The notes below the pieces were generated by a model, which saw nothing but the letters and a program-made list of their open reading frames with translations, was not told the origin of the DNA and did not search any database. DNA of 64,000 nt, taken from Anisodus tanguticus. Its lineage: Eukaryota; Streptophyta; Magnoliopsida; Solanales; Solanaceae. Positions 1 through 11,675 of this stretch are shown here, in pieces. The stretch covers positions 39,735,062 to 39,799,061 of the forward strand of contig CM067545.1 in NCBI GenBank assembly GCA_034509755.1, read 5' to 3'. Each line of letters opens with the position of its first letter. Position 1 is the stretch's first letter. The position numbers and the translations under genes were made by a program.

Positions 1-391
1 CCAATTTTTAACATAGCCATGCAATTTGGTAAAAATGCATCCTTTTTAAATCAAATTATTTGCAAAATCCTTTCCTTAAACTTCATACCTTTTAAACATG
101 TATTTTAGCACAATAAATAACCTGAGTTTGACCGGATAACCGCAAGTTAGTGGATTCTAAAGGATGCCTAATCCCTTCCCTTTAGGATAATAAAGAACCC
201 TTACCTAGAATCTCATTAGTTTCGCAGACCTTAAAATCGGAGTTATATTGCAGCATTTAGTTTAATATTTAGGTGTCCTAATTCACCGTAAAAAATAATT
301 AGGTGGCGACTCCTCAATCCATTTACCCAGGAATCACCGAATACGCCGTGCTCCGCTTTGACGTCGGAGCGGGTGAAAATCGGGCGCGACA
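1..391. repeat. End of a Ty3/gypsy-type LTR
   Basis: AT-rich sequence running into a GC-rich end with gtggcgactcc near 303 and gggcgcgaca at 382-391. Solanaceous gypsy LTRs of this type carry such an end, from memory of the family. It stops exactly where Copia-1 LTR sequence begins (attgttataccc at 392). The 3' LTR of Copia-1 has another 370 bp before the matching point, so this LTR probably inserted into the Copia-1 5' LTR. The other end is outside the window and the orientation is unresolved. Confidence 0.6.
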
Positions 392-1604
392 ATTGTTATA
401 CCCTGCTGATAAACTATTTGTTATACATGTCTAAAGTGTTATCAGCGTGTGGGAGATGAAAGTCCTTTGACTTGAGGTCAATACGCACCTTGTTTACAGA
501 GTAATGTACTTTGACCCTGTCCTAAGGTTAAACTCCTTATAGGATAAGATACGGCTTGTGTTGGGTGAATTATGATGTAAATTAAGGTGGTAGTTGAACC
601 AAGAATAGGATTCATTCCTCGATTGGATATTCGAGAGAGCACTCAACTTCTCAGTGATATTAGGTCGACGAAGTCATTGGCCAATGCAAGAGACATATTT
701 AGAATATGATCTAGTTGTCGACTAATATAGATGAGATAAAGTGATCAAGCTATTTGGATAGACACATGGCAAATCCTAAGCTTGATCGAGTGTGGCGCGA
801 ATTAAAGGAATTTATCATCTCACATAAAGGTTATGTTTGTTGGATTCTTGTAAACGTACTTCATATATTGAGTTTGTCGTAGGACGCAGTCTAGGAGTTT
901 CGTATGGACCTTAATTGGATTAATGTCGATATATGAAGGCCTATAAGGTCACACTATGTCGATTGTCTCTTCGATCTAAGGGTGTATTGAGAAAGTATTA
1001 AATATTCGATTTGGGATCGAAATATTTAAATTGATAATAACTATGGGATAATTTTTTTTAGATGAAAATTATTTAATTAAATCAAAATTAGATTTTGGAT
1101 TTGATGTGCTGAATATATATATTAAACGAAAATGGGAAATGGAAATTTACGTGAGGCGCCACGGCGCTGACCCGACAGTGGGCCCAGTCAGACTGGCCCA
1201 CTGCACCTCAGTTTTTGGGCCATGCTTAAAGCCCAACCCTAATCTGAAGTTTGACCTAATCCTCTCTATATAAGCAGCACTAAACCCCTTAATTTAAACA
1301 CTAATTTATATAAACAATTCTAGACTTAGAGTCTAGGACGAAACTCTCTCAAACCTCTGCCAAGATTTCCTGGCTTTCTTGACAGAGGAATACACCATAG
1401 CATAGTGCTTGTAGTTGAAGGGACAGTCGCGTGTAACCCCTAAGGAAAGACTCCAGATTGTTTAACTTGTAAGTGTTCTAGTTTTATGTTACATATTTTG
1501 ATTGTCATATAACTATACCAGAAGAAATTATTAGGGTAAGTAGAACAAAATTTTAAACTTCCGTTGTGCCTACTTATATGTTTTGAACCCAACAAAACCC
1601 TACA
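392..1604 (+). repeat. Copia-1 5' LTR (interrupted at its left end)
   Basis: Matches the 3' LTR from 392 to about 820; the rest has no partner because the 3' LTR is truncated. It ends in taca at 1601-1604, directly before a tRNA-Met type primer site. A TATA-like box lies at 1267. Confidence 0.8.
1267..1273 (+). promoter_or_regulatory. TATA box of the Copia-1 LTR
   Basis: tatataa in the context cctctctatataagcagcac, about 340 bp before the LTR end. This is a typical place for the LTR promoter. No other core element was identified. Confidence 0.55.
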
Positions 1605-1620
1605 GTTGTATTAGAGCCCA
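1605..1620 (+). other. Primer binding site, initiator tRNA-Met type
   Basis: gttgtattagagccca follows the LTR end. It resembles the plant copia primer site tggtatcagagc with two or three substitutions, consistent with a decayed element. Confidence 0.7.
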
Positions 1621-1984
1621 GGTTGGTTCAATGGTTATATAACAATTGATTAACATAATAATATGGGTTAAACATAAAATTAGATTAAAACAAGGCGTCT
1701 TGAATTCGTACATATCTTGACCGAATGTTAACCTTTTGATATCACCCTAAATTATCTCCTACGCTAACTCGAGGAAGTCATTCCGATCTAACTCAAACTA
1801 AGCCAAAAGTGCGATATCTGGCTCATTGCATGATGCACGGCAAAGAACGGGTAAGAACGGATGATAGTCGATATGTGTGTTATTGATAATGGTGGGTGAT
1901 AATAAAGGATCTGTGATTTGATCCTAAATTGGATTTAGGGAGCGAACGATTTTGAAAAATCAACACAGAAACGTTTTATCAGGA

Positions 1985-2265
1985 CGTCCGCATCGCGACC
2001 CTATGGTAAGGCGCTGCGGCGCTTGCTAAGGTTTCAAGGCAGCGGCGCAGCTCTAATGCTTCTTCTTTTTTAATTCTGAACTTTCTGAACATTAGGCGTC
2101 GCGGCTCCATGGTGGAACGTCGCGACCCTAATGCAAGCCGAAGGTTTCTGCCTTGCAAGCGTCGCGGCTCCATGGTGGAGCGCCACGGTGCTAATACATT
2201 GCAGAAGCAGAATTTCGGCTTCTGCCTCACTAGCGTCGCGACTCTAATGATTAACGCCGCGGCCC
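1985..2265 (+). repeat. GC-rich repeated hairpin units in the Copia-1 leader
   Basis: A motif close to gcgtcgcggctccatggtgg recurs at about 2098, 2162 and 2232, with a weaker copy near 1990; spacing is 64-72 bp. Each unit contains short inverted repeats, such as gtcgcg with cgcgac and gcagaagc with gcttctgc. The block is far richer in C and G than its surroundings. Similar words occur in the 5' LTR near 1155. It lies in the untranslated leader between the primer site and gag. Confidence 0.6.
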
Positions 2266-3171
2266 CATCGGTCCGATTTTTTTTTTCCAGAATGTTTAAC
2301 CCATGATTATTATTATACAGTATATTTGATAAGTATATTGTTTATGTGCTAAATGATTGTCATTTAGATTACTAAAATAACATCCGCAAATAACTGTCAG
2401 GGTAGGCGGCACCCAGTATGTGTTTAAACCGCTTAATATCATGCTTGGGAAGGTGGTACCCAATAAGTGCGTAATAGACTTTGCATGATAATTAAGATGT
2501 TATATTTGATATAGCATACTAGAGTTGATCTTGGTTAAAACCCTGAATTAAAAATGTTCCCCAAAATTTAATACAAGTCTCATTTAAAATGAACGCGTCG
2601 TCCGTTATAATTGATTGTAGTGCAAAATCCTTTTTCCGAGATGAGTATTTATGCCACAGCATTTGCTCTAAGTTTACGAGGATTCAGACTCTTTCATAGA
2701 TGCATGTTAAATGTAGAAGTGGGTGATAAACCTTCATGAGTATTTACACCACAATGTTTGTTCTATAAGGCAAAACTCACTTAGAAACATAATTGCAGTC
2801 GCATAACGGGGTTGACTTGCTAGGATGTCTTGGCGCCACAGTGTCGAACAAGTCGAGGGACGCATATTGATTGTTTAGAACATTTGGTCAAATATGAGTT
2901 ACAAATTGTTTGTAATTGGTTTAGAGACCTACCAGGTTGTGCTGTTGAAGTTATCAGCCACAACAAACGCGGAGATAGCATAAACCTGGATCATGGCCAT
3001 TATGACTATATTTGATATGAGTCCATATTCTTCCATGAGGTCGAAGAATATGTTAATATAATGGGAGCTAATTAAGCTAAAGGCTATGTTAATTAGTTAA
3101 CAAATGTGTTCAATAGAAATTATATTAGAATTTAATTTCAAGTCTATCTATTTCTTCAGATTATATATCAA

Positions 3172-3978
3172 ATGTCAAATCTATCACTGAAAATGTTGGT
3201 CGAAACAAACAAGTTGACTGGATCAAATTACCCTAACTGGTTAAAAAATCTGTGATTGGTGTTAAGACTAAAAGAATTGAGTATATGTTAGACACAGTGT
3301 TCCCCACAGTCCCTGCTGAAGATTCTGTTGAGTATGCCCTGTTTGACAAGGTGGCTTATCAGAAACATCTAGACGATGCTACCTCGGCACAATGTGTAAT
3401 GTTGTTCTTCATGACCTTGGAGTTACAGAGGCAATATGAAAACATGGGCCCTAATGAAATGTTAGAACACTTGAAGTCTCTATGACTCATAGTCTCAAAC
3501 AATTGAGTATGAACTATTGAGGGACCCTTTCAAGTGTAAGCTAAACAATGGGGGTCAAGTGTCAGCACATGTTCAGAAGATGATTGGGTTAATAGAAAGG
3601 TTGGCTTCGATTGGAACGAAGCTACCTATAAATGTCTCTGTCAACCTGATCATGAATTCACTTCCTGGTTGATTTGAGAATTTCATTGTGAACTTCAATA
3701 TGAATGGGACCAAGGCAAGTCTTCCAGAGCTTCAAAATATGTTAAAGACCTTTGAATTATCTATCTCTAAAGGTAAAGCCGTGCTCATGGTAGGCTCTTC
3801 TAGCAACTTCAAACCTAAGGGTAAGAACATGCAGAAGAAGAAGGGTAAGACAGTTGTTGCACCTATAGTTATGAAACCTAGAGGAGGTGTTCAGAAAAAG
3901 GCAAAGGTAGCTTCGGATGTGTGCCTCAACTGCAAGAAGAAGGGGCACTGGAAGAAGGACTGCACAACTCCAGGATGA
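3172..3978 (+). pseudogene. Copia-1 gag remnant with CCHC zinc knuckle
   Basis: The start is the ATG at 3172 (MSNLSLKMLVETNKLTGSNY). The frame stops at about 3252 and continues in another frame with a copia gag core (YQKHLDDATSAQCVM, then LQRQYENMGPNEMLEHLKSL), followed by further stops. The end carries the nucleocapsid knuckle CLNCKKKGHWKKDC near 3921-3962, spacing CX2CX4HX4C. In an intact element gag packages the RNA in virus-like particles. At least three disruptions prevent this here. Confidence 0.8.
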
Positions 3979-4038
3979 GGCAAAGCACTAGGTGCTCCTG
4001 GCTCTACTGGACAATGTATATTTGTCATTGAGATAAAT

Positions 4039-5351
4039 ATGTCTATAAATAACTCTCACTGCTGGGTATTGGATACCGCATGTGGCTCACACATTTGTAA
4101 TAATATGCAGGGTCTGATTGACAGCAGAAAGGTTGGACTTTGGGAGGTAGACCTGCGCGTTGGAAATGGAACACGAGTGTATGATGAACGCGTGGAAACT
4201 TATAGACTAGATTTACCTTTAGGCTTTTGTTTAGAACTAAATAATTGTTATTTTGTTCCCTCATTGACGAGGAATATTATTTCTATCTCAGTGTTAGACA
4301 TTGAGGGGTTTTCCTCATTTATTACCAATGGTAGTTATGTACTGTCTTTTAATGGTTTTGTTTGTGGAAATGCTCCGCTTGTGGATGGTTTGTATGTTTT
4401 AAACTGTGATCATGAAATTTTCAATATGCAAAATAAATGAGCGAAGATAAGTAATCCAAGAAACCCCACCTACTTATGATACTGTAGACTTGGTCACATC
4501 AATGAATCAAGGATAGCAAGATTAAGAAAGTTAGACTACTTGGAACTATTTGACTTGGAGTCCTATGGTAACTGTGAATCTTGCTTGAGAGGAAAGATGA
4601 CCAATAAGCCACTTTCTGGGAAAGGGGTGCGAGCCAAAGACGTACTTGAGTTGGTCATACTGATATATGTGGGCCATTTTCAACTCAAGCTAAGGGAAGC
4701 TTCCCTTACTTCATCACTTTTACAGATGATTTCACAAGATTTGGGCACGTGTATCTTATGAAACACAAGTCCAAAGCTTTTGAGAAATTCAAGGAGTACA
4801 AGTCAGAAGTAGAGAAGCAACTTGAAATAAGTATCAAGACCCTTCGATCAGATCGAGGAGGTGAATACTTAAGTAAAGAATTTCTGGATTACTTGAAGCT
4901 TCATGGAGTCCAATCACAAAATACACCTCCTGGAATGCCACAGATGAATGGTGTTCCTAAAAGGAGAAATCGAACCCTATTAGATATGGTTAGATCCATG
5001 ATGAGTTTCTCAGCTCTACCAACATACCTTTGGGGTTATGCATTGCAAAGCTCAATTTATATTCTGAACAGGGTTCCTTCAAAGTCAATAGAGAAAACTC
5101 CATATGAGTTATGGAATGGCAAGAAGCAAGCACTTAAACATATGCGGCCCTATGGGTGCCCTGCATATGTAAAGAAGATGCTCACTAACAAGTTGAAATC
5201 TAAAAGTGAGAAATATTATTTGTGGGGTATCCAAAGGAAACTAAGGGATACTATTTCTATCTTCCTCGAGAACATAAGGTCATTGTTTCCAGAAATGCAA
5301 CTTTCCTTGAAGAAGACTATGTCTACAAGGAACAGAGCTGCAATAAGATAG
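4039..5351 (+). pseudogene. Copia-1 protease and integrase remnant
   Basis: The aspartic protease motif is WVLDTACGSHIC near 4066-4101, with A in place of the usual G of DTG. The gag-pre-integrase and zinc-binding part follows (RLGHINESRI near 4488, then CESCLRGKMT). The integrase core has D and E motifs IKTLRSDRGGEY near 4830 and QMNGVPKRRNRTLLDM near 4942. The catalytic glutamate region reads VPKRRN rather than the usual VAERRN, so the E appears to be lost. Stops and a frame change near 5222 break the chain. Confidence 0.8.
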
Positions 5352-7348
5352 AACTTGAAGAAATTCAAGAACCACAAGATAATAAAGAAGTTGAACCCTT
5401 GTCAAAAGACCTAGATAAGGATTCAGTGGGAGCATTTGGTGAAAATTGGGTACTTAGAGTACGCCCTTCAGCCAGTGGGAGTGTTGTGAGAGATAGTGCA
5501 GAAATGCAAGGCTCTCATACAAAACCAATGGAGGATGATACAATGGTTGTACATTATTCCATTCAGGAAATACATGAAAATGACATTCCTGAAAGCTCTC
5601 AAGGTGATGGATTGTCCAGCACACAAAGACCTTCTCACAATCAGAATGCAAAAAACACCGAAACGCAGAATAATCAACTCTGTAGGACCACTAGGACTCA
5701 TCGTCCGCCAGAAAGACTTAATCTCCTTGTTGAAACACACAATGAGATAGATATTTCTAATGACGATGAACCTACTACCTACAGCGAAGCTATGTTAGAC
5801 ATTGATTCGCAGAGATGGCAAGAAGCCATGAAATCTGAGATGGACTCGATGTACATCAATCAAGTTTGGAACTTGGTTGATTTGCCAATAGGGGTTAGAC
5901 CCATAGGATTTAAATGGGTCTTCAAGAAGAATATTGATGCATATGGAAAGGTACAGACTTATAAGGCGATATTGAAAGGTTATAATCAACGGCATGGGGT
6001 CGATTATGATGAAACCTTTTCACATGTTGCGAAAATTAAGTCCATTCGGATTTTGCTTGCAATAGTCGCATACTATGATTATGACATTTGGCAAATGGAT
6101 GTTAAAACTGCTTTCCTCAATGGTAACCTAATTGAGGAGGTGTAGATGATACAACTTGAGGGTTTTACATCCAAGACTAAGCCCAAAGCAGTATGCAAGC
6201 TGCAGAAGTCCATTTATGGACTTAAGCAAGCCTCAAGGAGTTGGAATATTTGCTTTGACAAAGCAGTCAAATTATTTGACTTTGTTAGAAGCAAAGAAGA
6301 TCCCTGCGTTTATAGTAAGCGCAAAGGAAAGGGATATTGTCTTCATTGTTATATATGTAGATGACATATTAATAATGGGAGATAATATGACTCTCATGCA
6401 ATTAGTCAAGGAATGATTATCCAGCACCTTTATAATGAAGGACTTAGGTGAAGCCTGCTACATTCTTGGAATTAGGATCTATAGAGATAGACCTAATAGA
6501 TTGTCGGGGCTGTCACAGTCCATATACATAGACAAAGTGCTAAAACGATTCACTATGGAAAACTCCAAGAAGGGAAGTCTTCCTATGGGTCAAGGCATCA
6601 AGTTATCAAAGAAGGATAGTCCTTCCAATGGGTCAAGGCATCAAGTTAACGCCTGAAAAGAATCCCATATGCTTCAACTATAGGATCTATCATGTATGCC
6701 ATGACTTGTACGAGGCCAACTGTGGCCTATGCACTTAGTATAACTTGCAAATTCCAGCAGAATCCTGGGGAAGAACATTGGAAAGCAGTCAAGAGTATTC
6801 TTAAGTATCTTAGACGAACTAAAGAATATTTCTTAGTCTATGGTGGACAAGAGAAGCTAGTGTGTACTGGGTACACTGATGCTAGCTTCCAGACAGATCT
6901 TGATGACTTCAAATCTCAATCTGGATATGCCTTCATTTTCAACGGCTGAATAGTGAGTTGGAAAATTTCCAAGCAAGATACAACTGCTGATTCGATAACT
7001 AAAGCTGAGTACATTGCTGGATCATAAGCTAGTAAAAAAGTTATCGCGATATCTGAGTTCCTGAAGGAACTAGGGGTTGTTCCATGTGCCACTTGTCCAA
7101 TAACGATTTATTGTCATAACACTGGTGCGATTGCGCAAGCTAAGGAACCAAGATCAACAAACAGAAACAAGCATGTACCGAGGAAATACCACATACTCAG
7201 GGAGATGGTGGAAACTGAGAAAATAAGATTAGACTATGTTCCCACAGATGATAATCTAGCTGGCACATTTACTAAACCATTAAGCTTAGTTAAGCATAAT
7301 GGTCATTTTGAAAACATGGGTACTAGATACATCGGAGATTGGCTCTAG
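5222..7348 (+). pseudogene. Copia-1 reverse transcriptase and RNase H remnant
   Basis: RT begins with AMKSEMDSMYINQVWNLVDL and includes WQMDVKTAFLNGN near 6090-6125. An in-frame TAG follows at 6143. The active-site motif YVDDILIMGDN lies near 6353, in a different frame from the preceding block. RNase H runs from about 6692 (CTRPTVAYAL, then YTDASFQTD) to the stop at 7346-7348, with TAGs inside. The order is normal for copia; no part could yield a full enzyme. Confidence 0.85.
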
Positions 7349-7352
7349 GCCA
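7341..7352 (+). other. Polypurine tract of Copia-1
   Basis: aagtgggagat directly precedes the 3' LTR (tgaaagtatg at 7353). Plus-strand DNA synthesis starts at such tracts in LTR elements. Confidence 0.65.
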
Positions 7353-8145
7353 AGTGGGAGATTGAAAGTATGTATGTCCTAGAGACAATCATTATTAGGG
7401 ACAAATGTACTTGAACACATTCATATTATCAATAAGATTAATATTTATGACATTTGCAATTATTGAATTATTATTTGATTATTTATAATTATTCATTAAT
7501 AAGCATCCATTGAGCTTACGTTGTCATTAATAGAGTGACATATTGATGATAGAGCGTAACTCTAAAATAGCCTCGACTAATGATCATCGAGAATGGGATA
7601 TCGATGATATGTTATAAGTCAACATGTGGTCTGCGTCTCATTCTTAGGGAATGTAGTATGTCTCACTTGCTCCAGTAATGGTTACTAGTGATGGACACAT
7701 GGATACTTTTAGAAAGTATTGGTATACCCTACTGATAACATGTCTAAAGTGTTATCAGCATATGGCAGATGAAAGTCCTTTGACTTGAGGTCAATACGCA
7801 CCTTGTTTACAGAGTAATGTACTTTGACCCTGTCCTAAGGTTAAACTCCTTATAGGATAAGATACGGTTTGTGTTGGGTGCATTATGATGTAAATTAAGG
7901 TTGTAGTTGAACCAAGAATAGGATTCGTTCCTCGATTGGATATTCGAGAGAGCACTCAACTTCTCAGTGATATTAGGTCGACCAAGTCATTGGCCAATGC
8001 AAGAGACATATTTAGAATATGATCTAGTTGTCGACTAATATAGATGAGATAAAGTGATTAAGCTATTTGGATAGACATATGGCAAATCCTAAGCTTGATC
8101 GAGTGTGTCGCGAATGAAATGAAATGAATTTATCATCTCAAATAA
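7353..8145 (+). repeat. Copia-1 3' LTR, truncated
   Basis: Starts tgaaagtatg after the polypurine tract. From 7722 it matches 402-820 of the 5' LTR. Similarity stops after tttatcatctcaaataa at about 8145. Roughly 780 bp present in the 5' LTR are missing, including the TATA region. Confidence 0.8.
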
Positions 8146-9102
8146 GGCCTAAGTGTATAATGAAAGTTGATTCGGTCATCAACTTAATATTACCACGAAA
8201 AAATTGGTAAAGTAAATTAACCGAATAATTAGTTTAAACATTTTATTTAGTAATTAATTTAAATATATTATTTTGAGATTATTTTTGGCAATGTCTTTTT
8301 CGTAATGTTACCACAAAAATAATAAGTATGGTTCAATTCCAAACAAATTAATTTTTTTGACATTAAAAGCATTAATCCACTCCAAGTTTTATCATTTAAT
8401 CGCACGTTCATATGCTATTGAATATCTATGGAACTTGATTATGACACTTGAAACAGCATAATTCTATTTTAATTGGTTTGTTCTCACGTGCAGTATTCAT
8501 ATTGAAATTGCGGCTAATTTTGATTCATGTTGTATAAAGCCTATTCAAAAGAAGTAGTGTTCCCTATCAAATTTTTGTCATTCTTAAGACTCGAATTCCA
8601 AATCATTGGAAGCTTGTCCTGCTCCAATACACCATATTAATAGGAAAATTTATGGTTAACCTGTTCTATATCTCACTATTCCTTTTATTTCTTTTTTTTT
8701 TAATCTATGTGCAGTAATTTATTAATTTCTCAACTTCCATAAACACAACTTCTTCTCGTTTTAAAAAAGTGTTCACTTAGCTAGCTTTTTAAAAAAAAAA
8801 AAAAAGTGTCCACTTACCAAGCAAGAAAGAATTAATTTTACTTTTTCAGATTTGTCCTTAATAATACCTATTAAATTAGTAGTTTAGTCAAATTACATGT
8901 TTTTGTCTAGAAATTAGTAATTTCTTAAGGAGTGTGCAAATGACTAAGTGGATACTCTTTTTTAATCGAAGGAAATATTAAGGGAAAAAGACATGGTGTG
9001 ACCACCACAAAAAAGAAAAGCCAGAAAGCTCTATTTTGGGTTAAATAACTGAGCTGGCCATTATACCCATTTTATTCCAAGGCTCTAGCCTAATCCAGCC
9101 CA
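8146..9102. other. AT-rich spacer, no gene seen
   Basis: Homopolymer runs and no coding pattern. A-rich and T-rich tracts near 8690-8810 include an imperfect repeat around gtgtccactta and gtgttcactta. I see no terminal repeats or RNA genes. Confidence 0.5.
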
Positions 9103-9245
9103 CACTACAAAAAAAACAAACTTTTTATGGCGACTAAAGGTCGTCACAAAAGGTTTGCTACAAAAGAACAGACTATAAAGTTGTCACCAAAGATCGAAAC
9201 ATGACTATTTGTAAAGTCACCACTAAAGATCAATGAAAAAAATCA
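9103..9245. mobile_element. CACTA (En/Spm)-like terminus, fragment
   Basis: cactacaaaaaaaac at 9103 matches the terminal CACTA signature of plant En/Spm elements. Subterminal motifs follow: actaaaggtcgtcac, gttgtcaccaaagatc and gtcaccactaaagatc. No opposite end (a terminal tagtg) was found nearby, so this is one end of a truncated element. Confidence 0.55.
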
Positions 9246-9248
9246 TAT

Positions 9249-9730
9249 TGAGCCTTCAAAAAATATCCAAAACATATATAATATGTGTATAATTAGTAAG
9301 CATACGTTAATTGAGCCTTCAAGAACTATTCCAAAACATGTCTAATTAGTAAGTATACATTAAATATACATTTATCAAAACATAAATTATATGTTGATAT
9401 ACATTTATTATACACAAATTATACAATAATGATATATTTTCTATACATATGCTTTAGGGATACATAATTTATACGATGCTTATATAGTTTTTATATGTCA
9501 ATATTTACTTATACGCCAATTTTTACTTATATAGTATATAATACGTCGATTTTTATGTATAATTAGTAAGTATACATTAACTATACATTTATCAAAATAG
9601 AAATTATACGCTGATATACATTTATTAAACACAAATTATACAACAATACATCATTTTTTTATGCATATACAGTAATGATACATTTTCTGTAGTGATACAT
9701 ATACAAAAATGATACAGTTTATATGTATTG
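9249..9730. repeat. Local direct duplications in AT-rich DNA
   Basis: The phrase attagtaagtatacatta occurs at 9345 and again at 9562, and similarity extends about 110 bp (period 217). A shorter repeat beginning ttgagccttcaa occurs near 9249 and 9310 (period about 61). No coding content. Confidence 0.6.
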
Positions 9731-9951
9731 CTGGAATTAGTTGAAAATGGTTAGAAAATGAAATTATTTTTAAAAAGCTAAAAAATGACTTTTAAAATTC
9801 TTGGCCACCGGATGTAAATAGTTTCACCCGATTGAACATTTGTGTCCATGCCCCAAATATTAATTATAATTAACAAGGTATACGAACCACCATCATATTA
9901 GCAACATATTTAACAATTTAACATAAATCTCATATTTATATGCATATAACT

Positions 9952-10430
9952 AGGGCTGGCAAACGATCGGATCAGATCGGATATGGGCGAGTCAAAAATG
10001 GATCAATTATACAACCCGCTCATATTTAAGACGGATAAAAATGGGTTAACCCGACGGATAATATGGATATCCATATTACCCATATTATCTGGAGCTACTC
10101 CTAAGATGCTAGCTTCATAGCTGAAGCATTTCTAGGTGCGTCAATGTAGTTCCAAAGATTACACATGCTAAACCAGACTCAAAATCAGTCTAATATAAAC
10201 TTGTAACACCATCCAATTAAAACAAAACCGGATTCATCCCAAAGATTACACATGCTAAATCAGATTTAAAATCAACTAATCTGGTTGGAATAAGATATCT
10301 TTCAACAATATCAGCGAGGCATGCTTAAGCAACAAAACGGACGATAAAGTAAAGCAATAGATACAATAAACTGAAAACAGGCAAACAGTACTTTTACAAT
10401 AGATACGATAAACTGTAAACATGAAAAACA
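9952..10430. repeat. hAT-like end motif and a repeated segment
   Basis: tagggctggcaaacgatcgg at about 9953 resembles the ends of plant hAT elements; the following sequence is rich in imperfect inverted words (atggatatccatattaccca). No matching opposite end was found. At 10152 and 10239 the phrase ccaaagattacacatgctaaa is repeated directly. The origin is uncertain. Confidence 0.35.
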
Positions 10431-10536
10431 TCTCTATGAGAGGACCACCATCATAATCTTGTATCAGATTTTTGCCATCCTCATCATCTTCGTCGTCATC
10501 GTCATTGTCTTCATCCTCAATAATCGGCTCCTCAGA
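10422..10536 (-). pseudogene. Acidic exon-like fragment, unidentified gene
   Basis: On the minus strand a good splice acceptor (cttcttttgtag) is followed by an open frame starting SEEPIIEDEDNDDDDEDDED and continuing GKNLIQDYDGGPLIEMFF. The acidic run resembles those of chromatin or ribosome-associated proteins. The family cannot be named from this. The next possible minus-strand coding piece upstream is weak (about 11033-11154). A solo LTR sits 80 bp upstream, in what would be the intron. It could be a chance frame over a GAT/GAC-rich repeat. Confidence 0.35.
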
Positions 10537-10616
10537 CTACAAAAGAAGATTATACTTGGTTAATAAGAGAACACAACTAATTCATGTTCTACATTTCACC
10601 TCGAGACAACAATGAG

Positions 10617-11013
10617 TGAAAGAAATAATCCCCTTGATTATTTTCATTAATTGAAAGGTATTTATACAAGTTACAAAATAGAAAAATCCTATTCATATTC
10701 TATTCCTAAAACCTTATTCTACCATAATTCTAACTATACAATTATGGTAAGTGTATAACAGTAACTAAGATAACTTTTATACTACAATATATTAACCATA
10801 TATACGAAATATACATTGCCTAATATACATTTCCTGCGTGATGGGCTTCTGTTCACTGTAGCAGCCCACTGCTGGGCTGCTACTGTTCACTGGAGATGCC
10901 CACTGTTGGGCTGCTACCGAGATGGGCCAGATTGGCCAGAATTCACTGCTTTGCCTGTGATATACACTGCTGTATATTGGGTATATATCACAGGTATATT
11001 GCTCTGTTTAACA
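10617..11013 (-). mobile_element. Solo copia LTR, TSD atgag
   Basis: Read on the minus strand it starts tgttaaacagagc and ends ggggattatttctttca. The last 150 bp closely match the LTR of Copia-6 (49706-50001), so it belongs to a related family. Identical 5-bp flanks atgag lie at 10612-10616 and 11014-11018. No internal region is present, as expected after recombination between two LTRs. It holds short tandem words around gcccactgttgggctgctac. Confidence 0.85.
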
Positions 11014-11675
11014 ATGAGTACGAAGTTTAACTAGAGAAATATGTTATCTACCAAGAAATTTAACTTGCAAAATATGTTATCTACTGCAAAACTTGTGCCA
11101 TCAGTTTTATAAGCCCACTGCCTGTCTGGTACTCCAGAAACACCTAACAGCTCCATTATTGAAAATTATGAAGCATATTCTAATGGTTATTGGCTAATAC
11201 TTTCCTTACTCACTTAATAAAAGACAACACAAGAGCCACCTATGATATTTAACTATTTTATCTCCATCATTAAAAGATGTGCCGGAGCTGGAAACCAAAT
11301 CATAAAGGGAGAGTAGAAAGATTAAAAGAAGCAGCAACAACCAAAAGATGAAGAAATCAGATTTTCCATTGTAAAGCAAGTAGGTGAAGTTGAAGCAACA
11401 CAAGCCAACTTCTTTCAATGTTTAAGCTCAGTTACTAGAACAACGAATGCTTTTATTTAACTTCATTCTCAAGTAGAGTAAGCAAACTGCTTTAGAAGTA
11501 TCTTATTTCCCGTCTAGATAAGTGTTTAATACAGATTAGCGTTAATTTAATTTCTTTTGTATTAAAAATATACCCGACAGATCAAAAATCCACCATGAAA
11601 CAATCACATTCTATATGAGCAGATTTTGCAAGTAAATTAACCACCTTTTATATGAGCAAGTAAATTAACCACATT
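11014..11675. other. Spacer between solo LTR and SINE
   Basis: No convincing gene. On the minus strand a 39-codon frame at about 11033-11154 begins MELLGVSGVPDRQWAYKTDG. It could be an exon of the same lost gene as the fragment at 10422-10536, but no splice sites fix it. Confidence 0.3.

Larger units (their letters stand above)
392..8145 (+). mobile_element. Copia-1, degenerate Ty1/copia retrotransposon
   Basis: Two related LTRs flank gag, protease, integrase, RT and RNase H in copia order. Segment 392-820 matches 7722-8145 closely. The 5' LTR lacks its first 370 bp in this window because a gypsy LTR abuts it. The 3' LTR stops after about 790 bp, losing roughly its last half. Many stops and frameshifts break all coding domains, so the element is dead. 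A combined LTR length of about 1.6 kb separates it from the short-LTR copia elements further right. Confidence 0.9.

Noticed and set aside
2109..2306. 65-codon frame over the GC-rich repeats as a small protein
   Set aside because: It merely translates a repeated hairpin unit and the opposite strand is open as well.
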